Shown: positions 44,291 through 58,882, counted from the first letter of the stretch. The stretch: DNA of 64,000 bases from Istiophorus platypterus (GCA_016859345.1 CM029116.1:1288439-1352438), one strand, 5' to 3'. Translations and numbers: made by a program. Notes: generated by a model from the sequence alone, not told the origin.

Positions 44291-47067
44291 GGAAGGGGAT
44301 CGGGAATTTATGGGAAGTAAATAATCTTGTTTCTTATGACATATTATTCTTTAGAACTGAATATGAACAAAGCAGATGCATTAATCAATGTCCAGTGGCA
44401 GCTGAGGTCAGAGTGTGTTTTTGTTTTATTTTTATTGGAGCAGTCACACAGAGGGAATGTGATTCCCTCGATCAGCAATTCTAGATGTATCAATGACTGA
44501 ATCCTGAGCAGGACTCGCTGTAATTTCAGTATGATTGCTGTTTGTTTTTCATTGCGCTGCAAATGTTGATCCCCTTTGTCTTTAAAGACACAATGACCAG
44601 CCAATAATTGATTCCTGCTGCTGATGGAGTTGAAAGTGACAACCCCCCTCCCACAGGACCCCCCATCCCCCAGAGATGTGGGACTGTTCCCATATCTCCA
44701 CCGGAGTGAAATTAAGACACAAGGCTCTTAAAAGGAACACAAGCAATGTGCAAGATATACAATTTAAACATGACAGTAACTAGTTTGATTAAAGATGAAT
44801 CATGTACAAAAACTAAATAACACCTCAGACTTACACATACGTTAAATCAAGCCTCCATAACAGCATGATACGACTCCATCAAGTGAGACATTACATTAAC
44901 TTAAGCAATATATATTCATAAATCCAACATATGGAACCTTATTAATAACCTTGATTGACGCTCACATCCTGGCTTCCCGATCCAGTGTGACAGTTATTCT
45001 GGGAGGTTTTTGAGATGTTCCCGTTCCTGTCATTCGTTTCCTCTGTGGTGGCTCTTCTTTATTCCACTGTGAAGTTTGGCAGTTCCCTTGTTCTTATCTG
45101 AACAATGACACTTGTTCTGTTTAAGTAAAATGTTTCCATGTTTGTGTCCATGACGTTATGAATGTTAATGAGGTATTTTTTAAGGGTAAAGGCTCCGACT
45201 TTCATATATACTTGTTAATCACAATCGTCACCTTCGATCAGTCGCATGAAATGATAGAAAATCATATGTGTTAATAAACCATTAATAAAGTTGCCAACTC
45301 AGGAAGGGATGACGCTGCTGCTGCTTTAGCCAAGACATTAAAACTGGTGCCATGTCTGATCGTGACCCCGAGAGGGAGGCGGCTGCATCCAAGCTGCTCC
45401 AGGCTACTCCGTCTTCTCTTATAAGCACATTTACTCTAAATGTTTGGCCGGAGAGCTTCCTGTTTGCATTTGACTCGAGCTGTTTACTGCGTCATGGAAG
45501 ATGAAGCCAGCGTGGCGATGATCTGCATGGGAATGCGTCTTTGGTGGGTCATGCGCTGAGCACACATGAAGAGGTGAGAAACTTGGAGGCATCTGCTTGG
45601 TTCGCATCAGTCACTTCCTGAGTTTCTGTCACTCGCCTCTGAAAATCGGTCCTCGTGTCCCGAGGAGCTGGGCGTCGGACAGACGCATCCGCGGCTGCAA
45701 ACGACGAACCTGCACTCGGGGTCGGAGCCGCGTCCTCAGCCTCCGGCTTCAACAACCAGACCATGGAGCGAGTGTGTGTGTCGCTGGAAGTCCCGTCAAG
45801 TGGAAACCACACGTGGAAAAAAAGAAAATCCACCCCTGTAACATCAGCCGGGTCCCCGACAGACATACGACCCTGGTCACAACTCTGCTGAGGTCTGTGT
45901 GTTGCGGGCAGTGACGGAAAGTTTGGCAAATCCAAAAAAACACGGCATCTGCACATTTTATTTTCTTTTTTTGGTGCCGAAAGAATGATGACAAAGAGTG
46001 GAAACCTGTCCTTGGTGGAGATGAAGAATCGGTTCGCTGTGTGGACGAGCGACGAGATCATGAACAGAGGCCTGAACAGCTCAAAACACAAACAGTGAAT
46101 TTCTGACGTCCGCCAACCCCAGAGAAAAGGGGCAATTGGCTAAAAGCGGCAGCGTATCCTCGTCCGGGGTAAATATCTGCACTCCCGGATTGAGGAGAAA
46201 CAGGGGGCGGAGGGGCTCACATGGCTCCCTCTGTTGACCCCCCCCCCCCAAACACCCCATGAGGAGCAGTTAAAAGATTGCAGTTGCTCCGGGCATCCGA
46301 TTCCTCAATCATCGGCCCTTCGAAGGATGCACTCAGCTACAGCAGCCATTTTTGTTTCCTTCATCCCTGCTGCCCGGCACCGTTGCCACCCCCGGGCGCC
46401 ATTGGCCCTGAGGGTTCACAGCTGGCCTTTGTGGTTCAGGTCAGGTAGATGGGCCGATTGCGGTCGTCCGGGGGAGTCAATAAATGATATAAACAAACCT
46501 GCCGCCACCGTGAGCAGCCGTTTTCTGATTTTCCGGAGCCTCATTCAGACAGGCCGTTTTTAATTTTTTTCAATTCCGGCGACATTAATTTGGCCTCCAT
46601 TTTCTTTTTTTGTGCACCTATTTTGTTTAGTTTTTCGCAGCCTCCACATTCCATTTTGGAGATTTCTCGAAAGAGGATAGTTGTTATTGTTTGATAAGTG
46701 TGAAATTATAAGTGTGATTAATGCAGCTTCAGTATAAAGCTTTGAAAAAAGTGCTTTAGTGTTTGACATGTTTTATGTTTATTTATTCTTCTTTTTCTTT
46801 TGTAACTACTAGTTTAAACTTCCTTAACATCTTCTATGCCATTAACCTCTGAGTAACTCAGGAATTTACTAGAATGACAGTCCACCACACATGTGACTCA
46901 TCCTGCAGCTTCAGCTTCAATTTAATGAGTTAACACTGTATCACTGTCAGAGGTTTCTGTGGTAATGATGAACCCCCCCCCACATCACGGGTACACGTCC
47001 GCTCGCTCATTGATGAGCTGTTGCCCAACAGCGGAGCTCCGTGATGCGGAGGGATACGACAATCAGG

Positions 47068-47103
<36 letters not shown>

Positions 47104-48348
47104 CTTGTCAGTAGAAGACATTCAGCGTTGGTCTTTATCTTCAAGTGGGATCTACTGAGCAGAAAATAAGAAAGTAACCAGTACAACACTCTCACATACA
47201 ATAATAACTAAACCGAAACCATCATCCGATATTCTGATTCCGTTCGGACCGAACCTTTGTGCGGCTGAGCGTTGACGGCCCAATGCACCTGGGTCGACGG
47301 CGGCCCCGGGTCCAGTTGAACCGGACCGCCGGCAAGCGCTTCTAGAAAAAAAACAGAAACAAAAAAACTCGCCGTTCCTTCATGACAGCTGCTCTCCGCC
47401 GTCTCAGCGAGGGCTAAGTGAGATTAAGGTCCAGGAATGTGGGAACGCGGGATCCCTCGGCAGAGGAGAAGATAAAGACCGAGAAAACACGGGTCGCGGT
47501 GCTAAGGGACTCGGACAAAAAAGACAGCACGATGCTACAAACCGAAACAAACAAGGACATCCGACAGAAAAAAACTTCAAAAGAACAGCTTCCCTCTCTT
47601 CAAACTGATGAACGCTGGAAGTCATCTCACCTTGCTTTTGTTTTTCTCTGGTTTTGATCCTGCTCCTTTCGATTTCTGCGCGAGGTTAAGATTTCGGTCG
47701 ATTTTAAGGCTGAGCGGACACAGCGCTCGTCGTCCTCCGCACCGCCTTAACTCTCAGTCCCCGTTTCCCTCCGCCTCCCCGCATTGGCTGCCCCTCACGG
47801 ATCCAATGAAGTTTATTCAAACTGGACAACAGCAGCATCGTTAACGCTTAAACTAAGTTTCCTCTGTCTCTAGATGGGGCCATGGACGAACTCTGAGCTC
47901 ATCCGTTGCTTCCTCTTCCTCGAGGAACCTTCCAGGCAACAAGTCCAGTCGGTGGATTTACATGCCGGTGCATACGCAGCATAGCCGGCAGTGGCGGTGG
48001 AGCTTAGACACGGCGGTGGTATTTACCGCTGACAGTCTGTCCTATGTAAAGGGCAAGAAAAACGATCTGATCCGACAGGGAAATGTGAAGAGACAGAAGT
48101 ATTCACCTCCCTGCTGTCCCCCTTGTTAAATTTGGGGAAGTTGTCCCCTGGACTCAGCTCCGGCCGGAAAATCATCGACAGTGATGGAGTTGTCACTTTG
48201 CATCACAGGGTGACAATACAGACACTGACTAACGAATAACGGCGAGGAATGCCGGTCCGTCCTGTCGAGGGGGGGGGCATGGCGAGGTCAAACACGTCAG
48301 ACCGTATGAACGACATTGCCGCGACCTCGTCTTATATGCGCCTGCAAG

Positions 48349-48383
<35 letters not shown>

Positions 48384-51098
48384 GTAGAGAGCCATTGTGA
48401 GTGACTGCACAGACTGACTCTGAAATCGTACTGGACAGTGACCAGTGTGGCTCCGCTCGTCAATTCTTCGGTTTAATGGACGGGATTCCTGTTTATCAGC
48501 CACGTTGTCCTGCACCTGCTGGAAAACCCGACCTGCTCATTTCACGTCAGAAACAGAACCTCGAAGGCTGACATCAGCGTCGGGGCCTCGACGCGTTAGC
48601 CTCAACGGGGTTCGGGGAACATTTCTCGGCTTCGGTACTTTGTAGTGTTGTCTGATGTTTGAGTGTTTCTCTAGTAGCAAACATTAACTTTGTGTAAAAA
48701 TAATTATGAGGCTCCTGATTTCTCCTTTCCAACTAGTGATTTTTTCACATGTACGAGACAGCAGCAGATGAATGTTCTGTCAAAAAGCTCAGCAAAGATT
48801 GTAGAATGTTCCGGTATTTTGAAAGTCAAGATGATTCATTAAATTTCTCGTTTTCTTGTGTATTGTTTTTTACAGCCAAGTTCCTTCTATGGGTTACCTG
48901 ATGTGTCTTTTCTGAAACGTGCTGCTGGTTTTCATTTTTAGCCATTTCTCATCCACCGGACACGACTTTTATAAACTCCAACTTGAAAACAAAGTCGAGC
49001 ACCAGGAAAACAGAGGCTTGCTGGTCTGCAGGATCTGCAGCCACCCCCCCTCGCCCCCCCAAACCCCCCTGCGTTTGATATGCAGGACTGTGACTGCAGC
49101 CGAGCTCGAGGTGGGGGCCAGCAGGGCCACATAGCTGAGAGCAGCTGAGGCGTGATGGGACTCGCAGCACCTGAACCCGCCGCAGGCTTTTATCTGGGTC
49201 ACTTCCACACACGCTCCCAGATCCAACAGCACCGCGCCGACACCGTCTCCCGTCTGATGCCGAGACTTCGGCCGACGCCACGCGACCCGGTCGCCCCTCG
49301 GGCTCCGGAACTTTTAAGCAAATCGATCATACAATCGATCAGACTACTGGTGGAGTAGGGGTCGAACTTGTGAGTTTCCACATAGTCACCCCTTCATCTC
49401 TCTGGAGTCTGACTGGCGTTTTACCCACGTCCGCAATGCTTCAAAACGCCCGAAGGCCTCGTTACGCCGGGAACCGGCAGAGCAAAGTGTCTACAAATTG
49501 CTTCTGCCATGGTGTCGCGGCACCGGAGGCTGACCGTCAACATTAGCTTGCACTTCAGGTTCCGGTGCCTGGATTCACTGAGCTCAGCTGCAGAACCGGA
49601 CGATGTAGTACAACATTCAGGCAGCAGCTGCTAATAATGAGGACGGACTTGTCCTCGTTATTTCACTGTTATTCGGGGTTTTTAATCTTTATTAGATTGT
49701 GATAAACAGATGATAGGAAACGACGGAAAAGGAAATGCAGTAAACGTTCACAGTCTGTCTCTTCACTGTGGGGTTTGGGGGTCCTCTCTTTGAGAATCTC
49801 CCACGGAGCTTTCAAACACACGCTATCGGTAACCGGAGCCAAATGGCAAAATAAATATAATGCGAGTAATGCGGCGTAAGATTAGTCAGATTTGCTCAGT
49901 AGTCAGAGTCAGCAAAGTAGGGACGCTGCAGACCCCCCCCGCGTACCCCAGCTGACACGACAGGATGTGACCCCCTCGCCAACAGGAAGGGGATATGGGC
50001 TGACAGGAAATGGATGTCTTCCCCTCTGGAGCGGCTTTTTATAGTTGTGCAGCGAGCGAGTCGCATACGAACCAGCTGACCCTGCCTGAAGGTCACGCAG
50101 ATAACTACCGACAGAAAACAGCGAGTCTGAGCGAACGGGGGGGGGATACTTGTTCTCCTGTATTTATCTCCGTCCTTGTTTTGTCAGCTGACTAACAGTC
50201 TTTCCTTGTTTTCCCTCACTTCCTGTTGCTCTGTTTACAGTCTCCTGATTGGCCAGCCTTCGCTCCACAGCACCTTCCTGATTGGAGGATGCATGATGCA
50301 TGTGTGTGTTGATGTGTGTGTGTGTGTGTGTGCTGGAAAGTTACACTGTTACCTGGAAAGTTACACTGAAGCGTTTTATTATTTAATTATTATTTAATTT
50401 TTCCCCACGATTTTTTTTTTGCACACCAGAGAATTTTGAGAGAAAATCTTTTTTTTTTAGTTTTACCTTCCACAGGTAAGATTCATACATTTCCCTGTGG
50501 TTTACCAGATTAAGTTCCGAGGATGGAAACGGCCTAAATAACATGACTATAAATGATTAACAGTTTGATTTTTAATATTAAAAATATTTTTAAAGAATCT
50601 TTACTAAACACATTAATGAGCAACTGAAAACACTATCTTAAATTTAACACCTTCACATATTTGGACAAAAGTTTAACAAGATTTATCCCATAAATATTCC
50701 CTCTAATATGATGCATCCCTGTGTGGCTGCAGCACCATGTGACCTCATCTGGTGATGTGACGATGGCCCATCGCACACATGAGCATGAGCAGAACCTCAT
50801 CCTGACTGGACTCGGAGCAAGTCACATGGCTTTGCTTTTCCTGAGCAGGAAGCCGCTGCAGCGTGACCGTGTCCGATCGTCACCTTCCCCTTTGCTGCTG
50901 TAGAATGCTCACGCTCACAACGCCTCACGCATCCAACGACCCCGAGTCCCCTGAACGCCGGGGCACCATCGAAGCCTCGACCAGGATGCGTTTTTCAATT
51001 CAACACCGGAGTAAGACTATTTCTCTCGCTTCGGTTAGAAGGAACCGAACCGTTGTTTGGTTCAGTCACCTGCTGTGAAACAGGGAAGGACTGAACAC

Positions 51099-51101
<3 letters not shown>

Positions 51102-51140
<39 letters not shown>

Positions 51141-51274
51141 TGGACAGGCGTTAACAGGAAGAACACATGGTTAAGACATCAGCAGCCAATAAATCTACCA
51201 GGGTGGCGTCAGCATGAAACAGAAGTCAAATGTCAGAGCAGCAGTCAAAACATCCTCGTCGCAGCCCGGCTGCC

Positions 51275-51316
<42 letters not shown>

Positions 51317-51352
51317 ACGCACGCACGCACGCATGCACACACGCACGCACAC
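51102..51352. repeat. paired (TG)n and (CA)n microsatellites
   Basis: (TG)n at 51102-51137 and (CA)n with (CACG)n pieces at 51279-51352 lie 140 bp apart in opposite sense and could pair as an imperfect hairpin. Confidence 0.9.
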
Positions 51353-51857
51353 ATCCACGCACATGCGCCTTCAGATAACCCTCAGGTTTCATCAAATGTG
51401 GGAGTTTGAAGATGTCGGCAGGAAATTCACGTGGATGGGCGAAACCCGCATTAAACCGAATATGGACGATAGAAATCGAACGAGTGATGAAGGTTCCTGC
51501 GGAAACGTCAGGGCTGGATTTCTGCACTGAAACCTGCAGGAGGTAAACGAACGTTTTCGCGTGGACGCCGGCAGATGTGGTGTCCGTCTGCAGCACAGCG
51601 GAGGAGGGAGGAGAAGCATGGGAGGAGTGGCCCTCAATCGCCGAGGGAAGATGGTACAATGGAGGAAAAGCGGTGGTGGACATCTGGACGCTGGACGTTT
51701 CTGGGCAGCATCACGGTGGGGTGTGATTGGTCAGAGCTGAGCTCCATGACTGCATCTATGACGAGGAAGATCCATGTTCCAGCCGGAGATGCTCAAACAA
51801 CTCTGCGGCAGCAGCAGTTCTCCCCAGCATCTGGAGAGACTGGATCTGGGGAAAACC

Positions 51858-51877
51858 CGGGGGGGGGGGGGGGGGGG
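51858..51877. repeat. poly(G) run
   Basis: About 19 consecutive G, the longest of a cluster of G/C homopolymers. Confidence 0.95.
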
Positions 51878-53235
51878 TTCGACTTACGTCAAAAGGTTAA
51901 ACCGGTTTATCCGAAGCGGAGTCGTGCCGGAGCTCGCTAGAAACGACCGCCTGGTTGCCGTGAACCTGTGTGCACGCGGCAGGTCAGTCGCTAGGCTTTT
52001 CCCCTCCCACCCTCATTCCTTCGACGCCGCGGCGAATGATCAACACTGAAAGAGGACTTCAGCTTCCTGTCCCTGTGTCAACCGATCTCATGCGTAAGGA
52101 CGGAAGGATCCAGATTACAGAGCCAGGTTTCACGTGTTAGAATTAAAGGTGCAGTCAGGGATTTTAATCTGATTTGGCAAACGTCTCCTCACAGTTCTGC
52201 CAAAACCAGGCCCGGGCCGAGTTGTGCAACTCTGTGCCGGCCGATCGGCAACGGCTGGCGCCGATTCAATCGGGGGAAGGAGAAGGAGACCCCTCAGTGA
52301 TCACCACCAGGCCCTGGGGGGGTTCGAACAGGACCGACTGTGGACCAGAGACCGGCGCTGGCAGCGACATGATGGTGGTGTTGAGGAACAGAGGACCCCC
52401 CCAGGGTCTTTCTCCTCCTTTAATGTCGTAGAAGAAAAAAAAAATCAGTGTTGCAGTGATTTTACTTTAATACAAAAATTAGTTGAAAAAGAAAACCTCA
52501 GCACCACCCCCCCCCCCACAAGTTATTATGTTCTCAATTATCTGCGCCCACACAACAGATGTTTTCAGCCGTGTCTTTTACAGTCTTGCCAAAGCGAGTT
52601 GGGAAACAAATGAAGGGAAGATGTTTTTTAGAAGAATTTATTACAGTGAGGAGCCACAGAGCGGCTGAAATGGGAGCTGGGGGGCAGGGGGGTTGAGGGT
52701 CTGGATTTTCTGGGGTGAAACTGAAATGTCACAACGACTCTAAATTTCTTCGCCCTCAGACATACACTCAGTTGTGTTGTGTCATAATAATCCAACACAC
52801 AAACAGGATGTAAGGTCAGAGGTCACCAATACTGGAGAAAGGAGGGGGTGGGGGTTGGAAAACATTTTTCGGTAGGAAGGAGAGTGTAAATGACGGGGGG
52901 GTCAAAGACCCTGTGACAGAGAGAGCGGGGCATCCGTGCTTGCTTCGCTATTGATCCCTGATCATTCGGGGCCTCGGACACTGTCTGGGGGGGGGGGGGT
53001 CAGCAGCCGCGAGATCAGGTCAGCACTAACAGATCTTAAATCTAATGTGTCTCACACAGAAAACTATGAGATACCTGGAGAACAAGGGAAGAAATCTGGC
53101 TTTTATTAAGAAATTTAAAAGACTTGTGCACATTATGGCCAAGACGTAGACATATCAACACACTGTGTAAAAAATCGAATGAATTTCATATGCTGCTCAG
53201 ATCCAAGTAAGGAGCTTTTTATCAGATGAAATAAT

Positions 53236-53281
53236 CCCCACGGCCCCGTGGCCCCGCGGCCCCACGGCCCTGTGGCCCCCA
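53236..53281. repeat. GC palindromic 9-bp array
   Basis: Successive units of the type CACGGCCC / CGTGGCCC / CGCGGCCC alternate so that neighbours are near inverse complements, allowing a GC hairpin. Confidence 0.8.
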
Positions 53282-54114
53282 ACACACAGACAATAATCTC
53301 CTGCTCTCTCGGGCTTCGGTGTGTGAATGAGTTGAGTTTACCCCCCCAATAAAGATAAACCAATAAAGATCAGGAACTGCCCTGATGAAAGTTTCTGGGG
53401 AAATTGGAAAAGAACAATTACAGATGAATTAGAGTGAAAATGCTGAAATTTCCCATCACAACACAACCAGATTTTTAACTTTTGCACACGAAGCAGAGGA
53501 AGAGCCAAAGAGTGGCAGCACGAAAAAGACAGAGAGGAAACAACGTTAGCATTAATACGCTGATTATCATTATTATAATCATTAAATCCAGCAATATTTA
53601 GTGTTTTTCTGTTAATAATAAAAACCATGAAAGGATCCAAACCAAGGGCTCTGTGTGTGTGCGTGCGTGTGTGTCTACTGCCTGATATATGTTATTCCTC
53701 TGTGCCATAGAGCTCCATTGTTGTCTGGTTATTATTTGTGTGAATAATAACAGCGTTGTTGAGGTGAGGGAACTATCGTGGTTGTCGGAAATGGGAAACA
53801 AACCGTGCTGGGTTATGTATGTAACCGCCATAATTCCTACAGCCACACTGGGGGCAGGGTGGTGGGGGGGTGTTCGAGCTGTACAGATGTTTTGGGGCAT
53901 TTGATGAAAGGTGAGTACACTCTCTTAGGGATTTTTTCTATCTCAGATGGAAGTATCGTGCTTTTAAGTTGAAAACACCCCTGGGGGCCCAGTGATGGGG
54001 ACTCCTGTCTGACCGTGGCTAAGACGGAAAAGTTTGACATTAAAGAGTCCAGAGAGGGACGAGGTTTGTTTGATCTTTTGTTTTGACTGGAGCCTTAAGG
54101 TCAAAGCCTGCTGT

Positions 54115-54175
54115 TAGCTTGATTGCTAACAAAGGCTAACAAATGCTAACCAAGGCTATAAGAGGCTAACAAGAC
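54115..54175. repeat. GCTAACAA-type short tandem repeat
   Basis: Five imperfect units (tgctaacaaagg, ctaacaaatg, ctaaccaagg, ctataagagg, ctaacaagac). Confidence 0.8.
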
Positions 54176-54479
54176 CAGGACACGTCCAAGTCCCCCTCGG
54201 CTGCACTCCAGGTGTGTACCTGTTTGACTGAGAATTTTCCAGCAAATCTGTAAATTGTGTTGGTTTTGGATTCAAGGGGTCATTTCTTTCTTTTTCCTAA
54301 TTAGGGAAAAATGTGTGTTAGGTTTTTTGCATAACAAGAAGTTCATCTCACAAAGATGCACCTGTGTTTGAGGTTTGAAATACACGTTAGAATACATGAT
54401 AAGCCATATGTACACGTATATCGATAAATGTAAATTAAATCCAGCGGACGTCAGAAATTGTTTCCTCTCTGCTCCGTGG

Positions 54480-54900
54480 ACATGGTTTTGGCCGCCATCT
54501 CTCCTCAGCAGCAGGTGTGTAAACCTGATCCGCGCTGCATGAGTAACGCGACCAAGGCTCCGATGACGTACGGGAGCCGGACGGGCCAAGTCAACAGCGT
54601 CGCTGTGGCTACAGTAAAAATGCACCGACTGAGCATCACCTGCGCCGCAGAAGAGCGAGGGCGCGACCACGTTTCTCTGGAAGGAGGCGCCCGCTATACG
54701 CTCCTGTTCTGAGGATCCCGAAGGGACAGACTCGAGCTCGGAGGGAAACAAAGACTTGCGGTGAATCACAGAGAAAAGAGCTTTCGACGCCCTCGCTCTC
54801 TCGGCGACGGGTCTCCGGCCTCGGTCAGCCACGGCTCACCCGCGGAGTTTCGACCCCAACTGCCGCAGCGTGCTGCCCGATCGCACTACCCGTTAACAGG
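54480..54900. promoter_or_regulatory. CpG-rich block, possible promoter or unrecognised exon
   Basis: CpG dinucleotides are frequent (for example gatgacgtacgggagccgg, ctcgctctctcggcgacggg) against an AT-richer background. The + frame from 54458 and the minus frame 54832-54272 are both open over this block, which is expected of high-GC DNA. No protein family is recognised. Confidence 0.3.
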
Positions 54901-57900
54901 GGGTTTTTATGTGCTGGGTTTTTTTTTCATGCTTGCGGCCGGGGGGGGTGCCTGTGGTTTTGCGTGTAACCTCAACGTACTTTCTGTGGTCAGCGCCTCG
55001 TTCAAGATAGTTCTACTTGTCTGTAGTGAACAGTCAGAAGGTTGTTCATACGGAGGGAAGGAGTTAAAGACTTCCGTTGGATGCGTCTCTGGCTCTTTTT
55101 TTTCCTCACCGTACATGATATAGGTTCAGTTTAGTGAGAATCCAATACAACTTTTCTCAGAGAGGAAAATAAACTCTTCGAGCTGTTGCACTTCAGCACT
55201 TTGAACACACTGTTAGAGGGATGCACATTCATCTTCTTGTCCCTCACGCGTCTGAATGCAGCAGTGAATCAACAGAATGCAGGGTTATGATGATGCTCTT
55301 TTTTCTTGAATCTAAAATCTGTGCAACCTGCTGGGATCATTCTATACAAGGAAATGTGAAACCGGGGTCGGATATACTTCATGAATTAACATCATCGATA
55401 AAGTGACCATGTTGAACGTACACAGGTCGCGTCGAGGTCGGTTCCCAGTCCATCTAAGTAGGATTGGATCGATGCATGACAATTTTCTACAAGACGAAAC
55501 CTGCATTCAATGGCTGCAACCCACAGCCTTCATCAAACTGGGATTTAACCTGGGATCACGTTGAAAACAAACTCAGAACTGCAGATAAATCATGTGAAAT
55601 TGATGTTAACTCTAACTCTAATGTTCCATCCAGATGTTTGAGGTTCAGACCGTCCACCTGTCCCCATCAGCTTGGCACCACACAGATGTAATGTCTGCGT
55701 TGCGAAGCGTCGCGTCCTCGAGACCGATTGCAGTGGGACACACCACACGGACAGAGGAGGAGGTCAAGGTCACTGAGGTCTGAGCAGATCTAGAGCGAGT
55801 CCTGAATCAGTCCGAACAGGTCCAACGCCAAGTCAAGCCATGGGCCGAAAAACGAAATGGTGCCCGTCCAGCGTCCATGCTGCTGACAACCGGGAGATAA
55901 ATTTAATCAGTCCGTGAGGGTGTTTAGATCTGGAAAGGTCTGAATATGAGTCCAAACATTTTATACATAAAATAAACAATATGGATGCTTGGTTGTTAGA
56001 TGGTAGAGACTCGCCGTGGAAAACAGCAACGTGATTTTAACAAAATCTTGTGTCTCAACGGGGAACCAATGACAGACCCGTAAGCTCAAGCTAACCGGAC
56101 TTGGCCGGGACCAAAACCTGTGTAAGGTGAGACCCCAGAGACAGAGACTGAGAAGACTCTGGGTCGAAATGATCACAGGACAAGTCCGAAACAATGACAG
56201 AGAAAAAAAGACATCTCACACATGGACTGGACTGAAACCCTGCTCCAGAACAGTGGAAGCACAGCAGAGCAACGGTCACCGCTCATGAGAGACAATGTGC
56301 AACGTAAAGTCAGGGAAAACTAAAACCGCCGGTCCTTCTAATTCTGCTCAGTCTCCCTGTAATCTTTGTTTACTTTACTTTCTACATGTGAGAGATTGTA
56401 TTAAGTCGTTTATGTTTGCAATTGACCTTCACCTGGTTTGAGTCAAGCTCAAAAAAAGAAAAAAGAAAAAAATCTGACAGTGAAATACCAATGATTCAAA
56501 CCAATTCCAGAGCTAATCAAATTATCTCGAGAAATTTTCTAACATCGGATTCTCGCGTAAAATCCTTATTTCCAGAAAACAACAAAACAAAAAGTTGATT
56601 GTTATCATCAGTCAGACAAAAGTGCAACCATTTCTCTTCTGGGACGGACGCATCATGCTTCAAAATACCAGTGAAAATCCTCTGAGGTCAGACTTGATAA
56701 CATCACTGAAGATGATAATGACTTACAACCAGATGTAATGACCCAGGAAATACCTCTCACTTTGGGGAAAAACTAAGAAAAACTTTTATGACCAGAATCC
56801 AGAAACCTCGGTCCCTGGCTGTTTTTTTGTTTTTTCAGCCATATTTATGAAACGGATCATCTCCTGAATATCCAGAAAAAAAAAACATTTTTAAATGCAG
56901 CTATTGAGAAAATGCAAAAAAAAAAAAAAAAAAAAAAAAGTCCACATTTCTGGGCCAGACACATGGACCAGGCCAGAACTGCAACCGACAGCTGCGTTTG
57001 TTTATCGGGGCTTCAACAGACGCATAGTAACTCGTGGGCTGTTTCTGTTCGTCACCAGCTTTCTATAACACAAACTTTTTGAAGTTTTGAAGTTTGAATC
57101 ATGGAGGAATAACTTTGCTATTTGCTTTGATTTTGCAACACAATTTGTCCTGTTTTCGTGATTGCAACTGGTTAAAACTGCAACCGATGGTTATGGTGGT
57201 TATTTTTTCAATTAAACAATTTAACAGTTTAGTCTATGAAATGCCAGGAAAAAAAAAAAGATTATGGAAAGACAGGGAAAGGCAGTAAACCGACACATGT
57301 CCGAGGCATTTTTAACTAGAAACCTGGAGGCTATTGGTTTATTTGACTCACACGTCTATTTCCAGCTTTGATCCTCCATTCTCACTGAGGACCAGAAAAC
57401 AGCCTCGGACATCAACCAGACCGAGGCGAACCAACCACGGTTAGTGTGTGTGTGTGGGGGGTTGTGAATTGAAGCACGATAAGGCCCAATCATGTATGAT
57501 GCATCTGTCTTTTGCTGTGGTGGTGAAATCAAACACTTATGAGTCAGACATTTTTTTCAGCTTCAGTCTTGCAAAACTCTGCCAAGAGACACTATGTTAA
57601 CAAAACAGTTTAAAACAGAATCAGGCGAGACGTTGACATTGATGGACGACTGAGCTGAAGCGGGTTTCAACCTCCGAAAACCGAGTTTCACCGAACCAAA
57701 GCGTAGCCGACGGCTGCCTGACGGGAAGCAAGATCTGTTTATAACACTGTCTCAAGTGGAGGACTTGAGACATGACGACAGTGGAGCAACGTGTCCTACC
57801 GGCGGTGGCCGACCGCTGCCGGTCCCCCTGACATAAAAGTACATTTTATACAACATCAGGGTCTAAATAAAAAATTTGTCACAGCCAAAATGTTTTAAAA

Positions 57901-58882
57901 AAAAGATTGTAAACAGATGGAAGGAAGTTTCCTTAGTGACTTATCTTGTTAGAATGAATAAAGTCAGGTGGGTGGAATGAATCAAAGCAGCGTGGTTTAC
58001 TTACAGAAAACAGCCTTTGACACAAACCAGATAGAAATACACACATACACACACACACACAACACAGAGGGCTTCATGCTTTGACTCACCTTCGACGTGT
58101 CAGTGTGCACAGCTCTTAATGCAAATCGGGGGAAAAACAACACACAAGTTTAAACAAGTTAGTCACTAACATTGTCCATTAACAGTGTAAACTGTGGTGT
58201 CATCATGAAAAAAACTCACAGTGACTAAGACACATTCGAGGTTCGGCGGATGAAAAATTACAAAATCCCTGGTCAATACCGAGCAGAAAGGGTGAAGTGA
58301 TGCAGACGGTAGAGTGGTGCGCGTCATTTCGTCCTGGATTTACCAGAGCTCCGAAGCCAGGACCCCCGAGCGTAGTTGTCACAGCTCTTCGCACTCATTC
58401 TCATTCGCTTCATTATCTTCTCTTTTGTTTCTGCATAATCTTTTAAAACGACCTCTGCAGACTCCGATTTGCTGAGAATTAGTGTTTGATTGCTTTACTT
58501 GATAATGGCCCTTTTATGTTATAATGCAACACTTATCAAATCTTTATAAAATGCTGTTTTACTCTGATAAAACTTGGAATGTCTCTAACGAGATAACTTG
58601 GTGTCACGTAAAGAAAAAGTGGAATTTTAGGCCAAAGAAAAGCCAAATTTAGCCAAAATATTTGAACCTCTTATCTGAATTGACAACTTTAAAGTGGAAA
58701 TAAAGAATGAAAAATGAAAACAACCATCCGCTGCAGCCCCGGAGAAACCGGAGGGGAGTTTGCTTTTGGTTTTTTATGGAACAAAGCAAATTGTCTCTTG
58801 CTCTTACTGTCACTGCGCCCGTCTCTTAATGTACAAAACAATGCAGTCAGTCCAGCCCGGGCGCCCACACGCTTCCGACGAG

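Larger units (their letters stand above)
44291..54260. other. 10 kb without a recognised gene
   Basis: The stretch contains CpG-richer patches near 45640-45760, 47230-47420, 49180-49330 and 51880-52060. Microsatellites lie at 47070-47101, 48352-48380, 51102-51137 and 51279-51352. It also has many C or G runs of 8-19 bp and a GC palindromic array at 53236-53281. Minus-strand AATAAA hexamers at 52642-52637 and 53107-53102 could end unassigned transcripts. No exon could be supported. Confidence 0.45.

Noticed and set aside
45549..46091. 180-residue minus-strand frame
   Set aside because: It lies in GC-richer DNA with an equally open opposite strand and shows no family resemblance.
51057..51683. 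Overlapping frames of 157 and 162 residues on opposite strands
   Set aside because: Both run through the (TG)n and (CA)n microsatellites.
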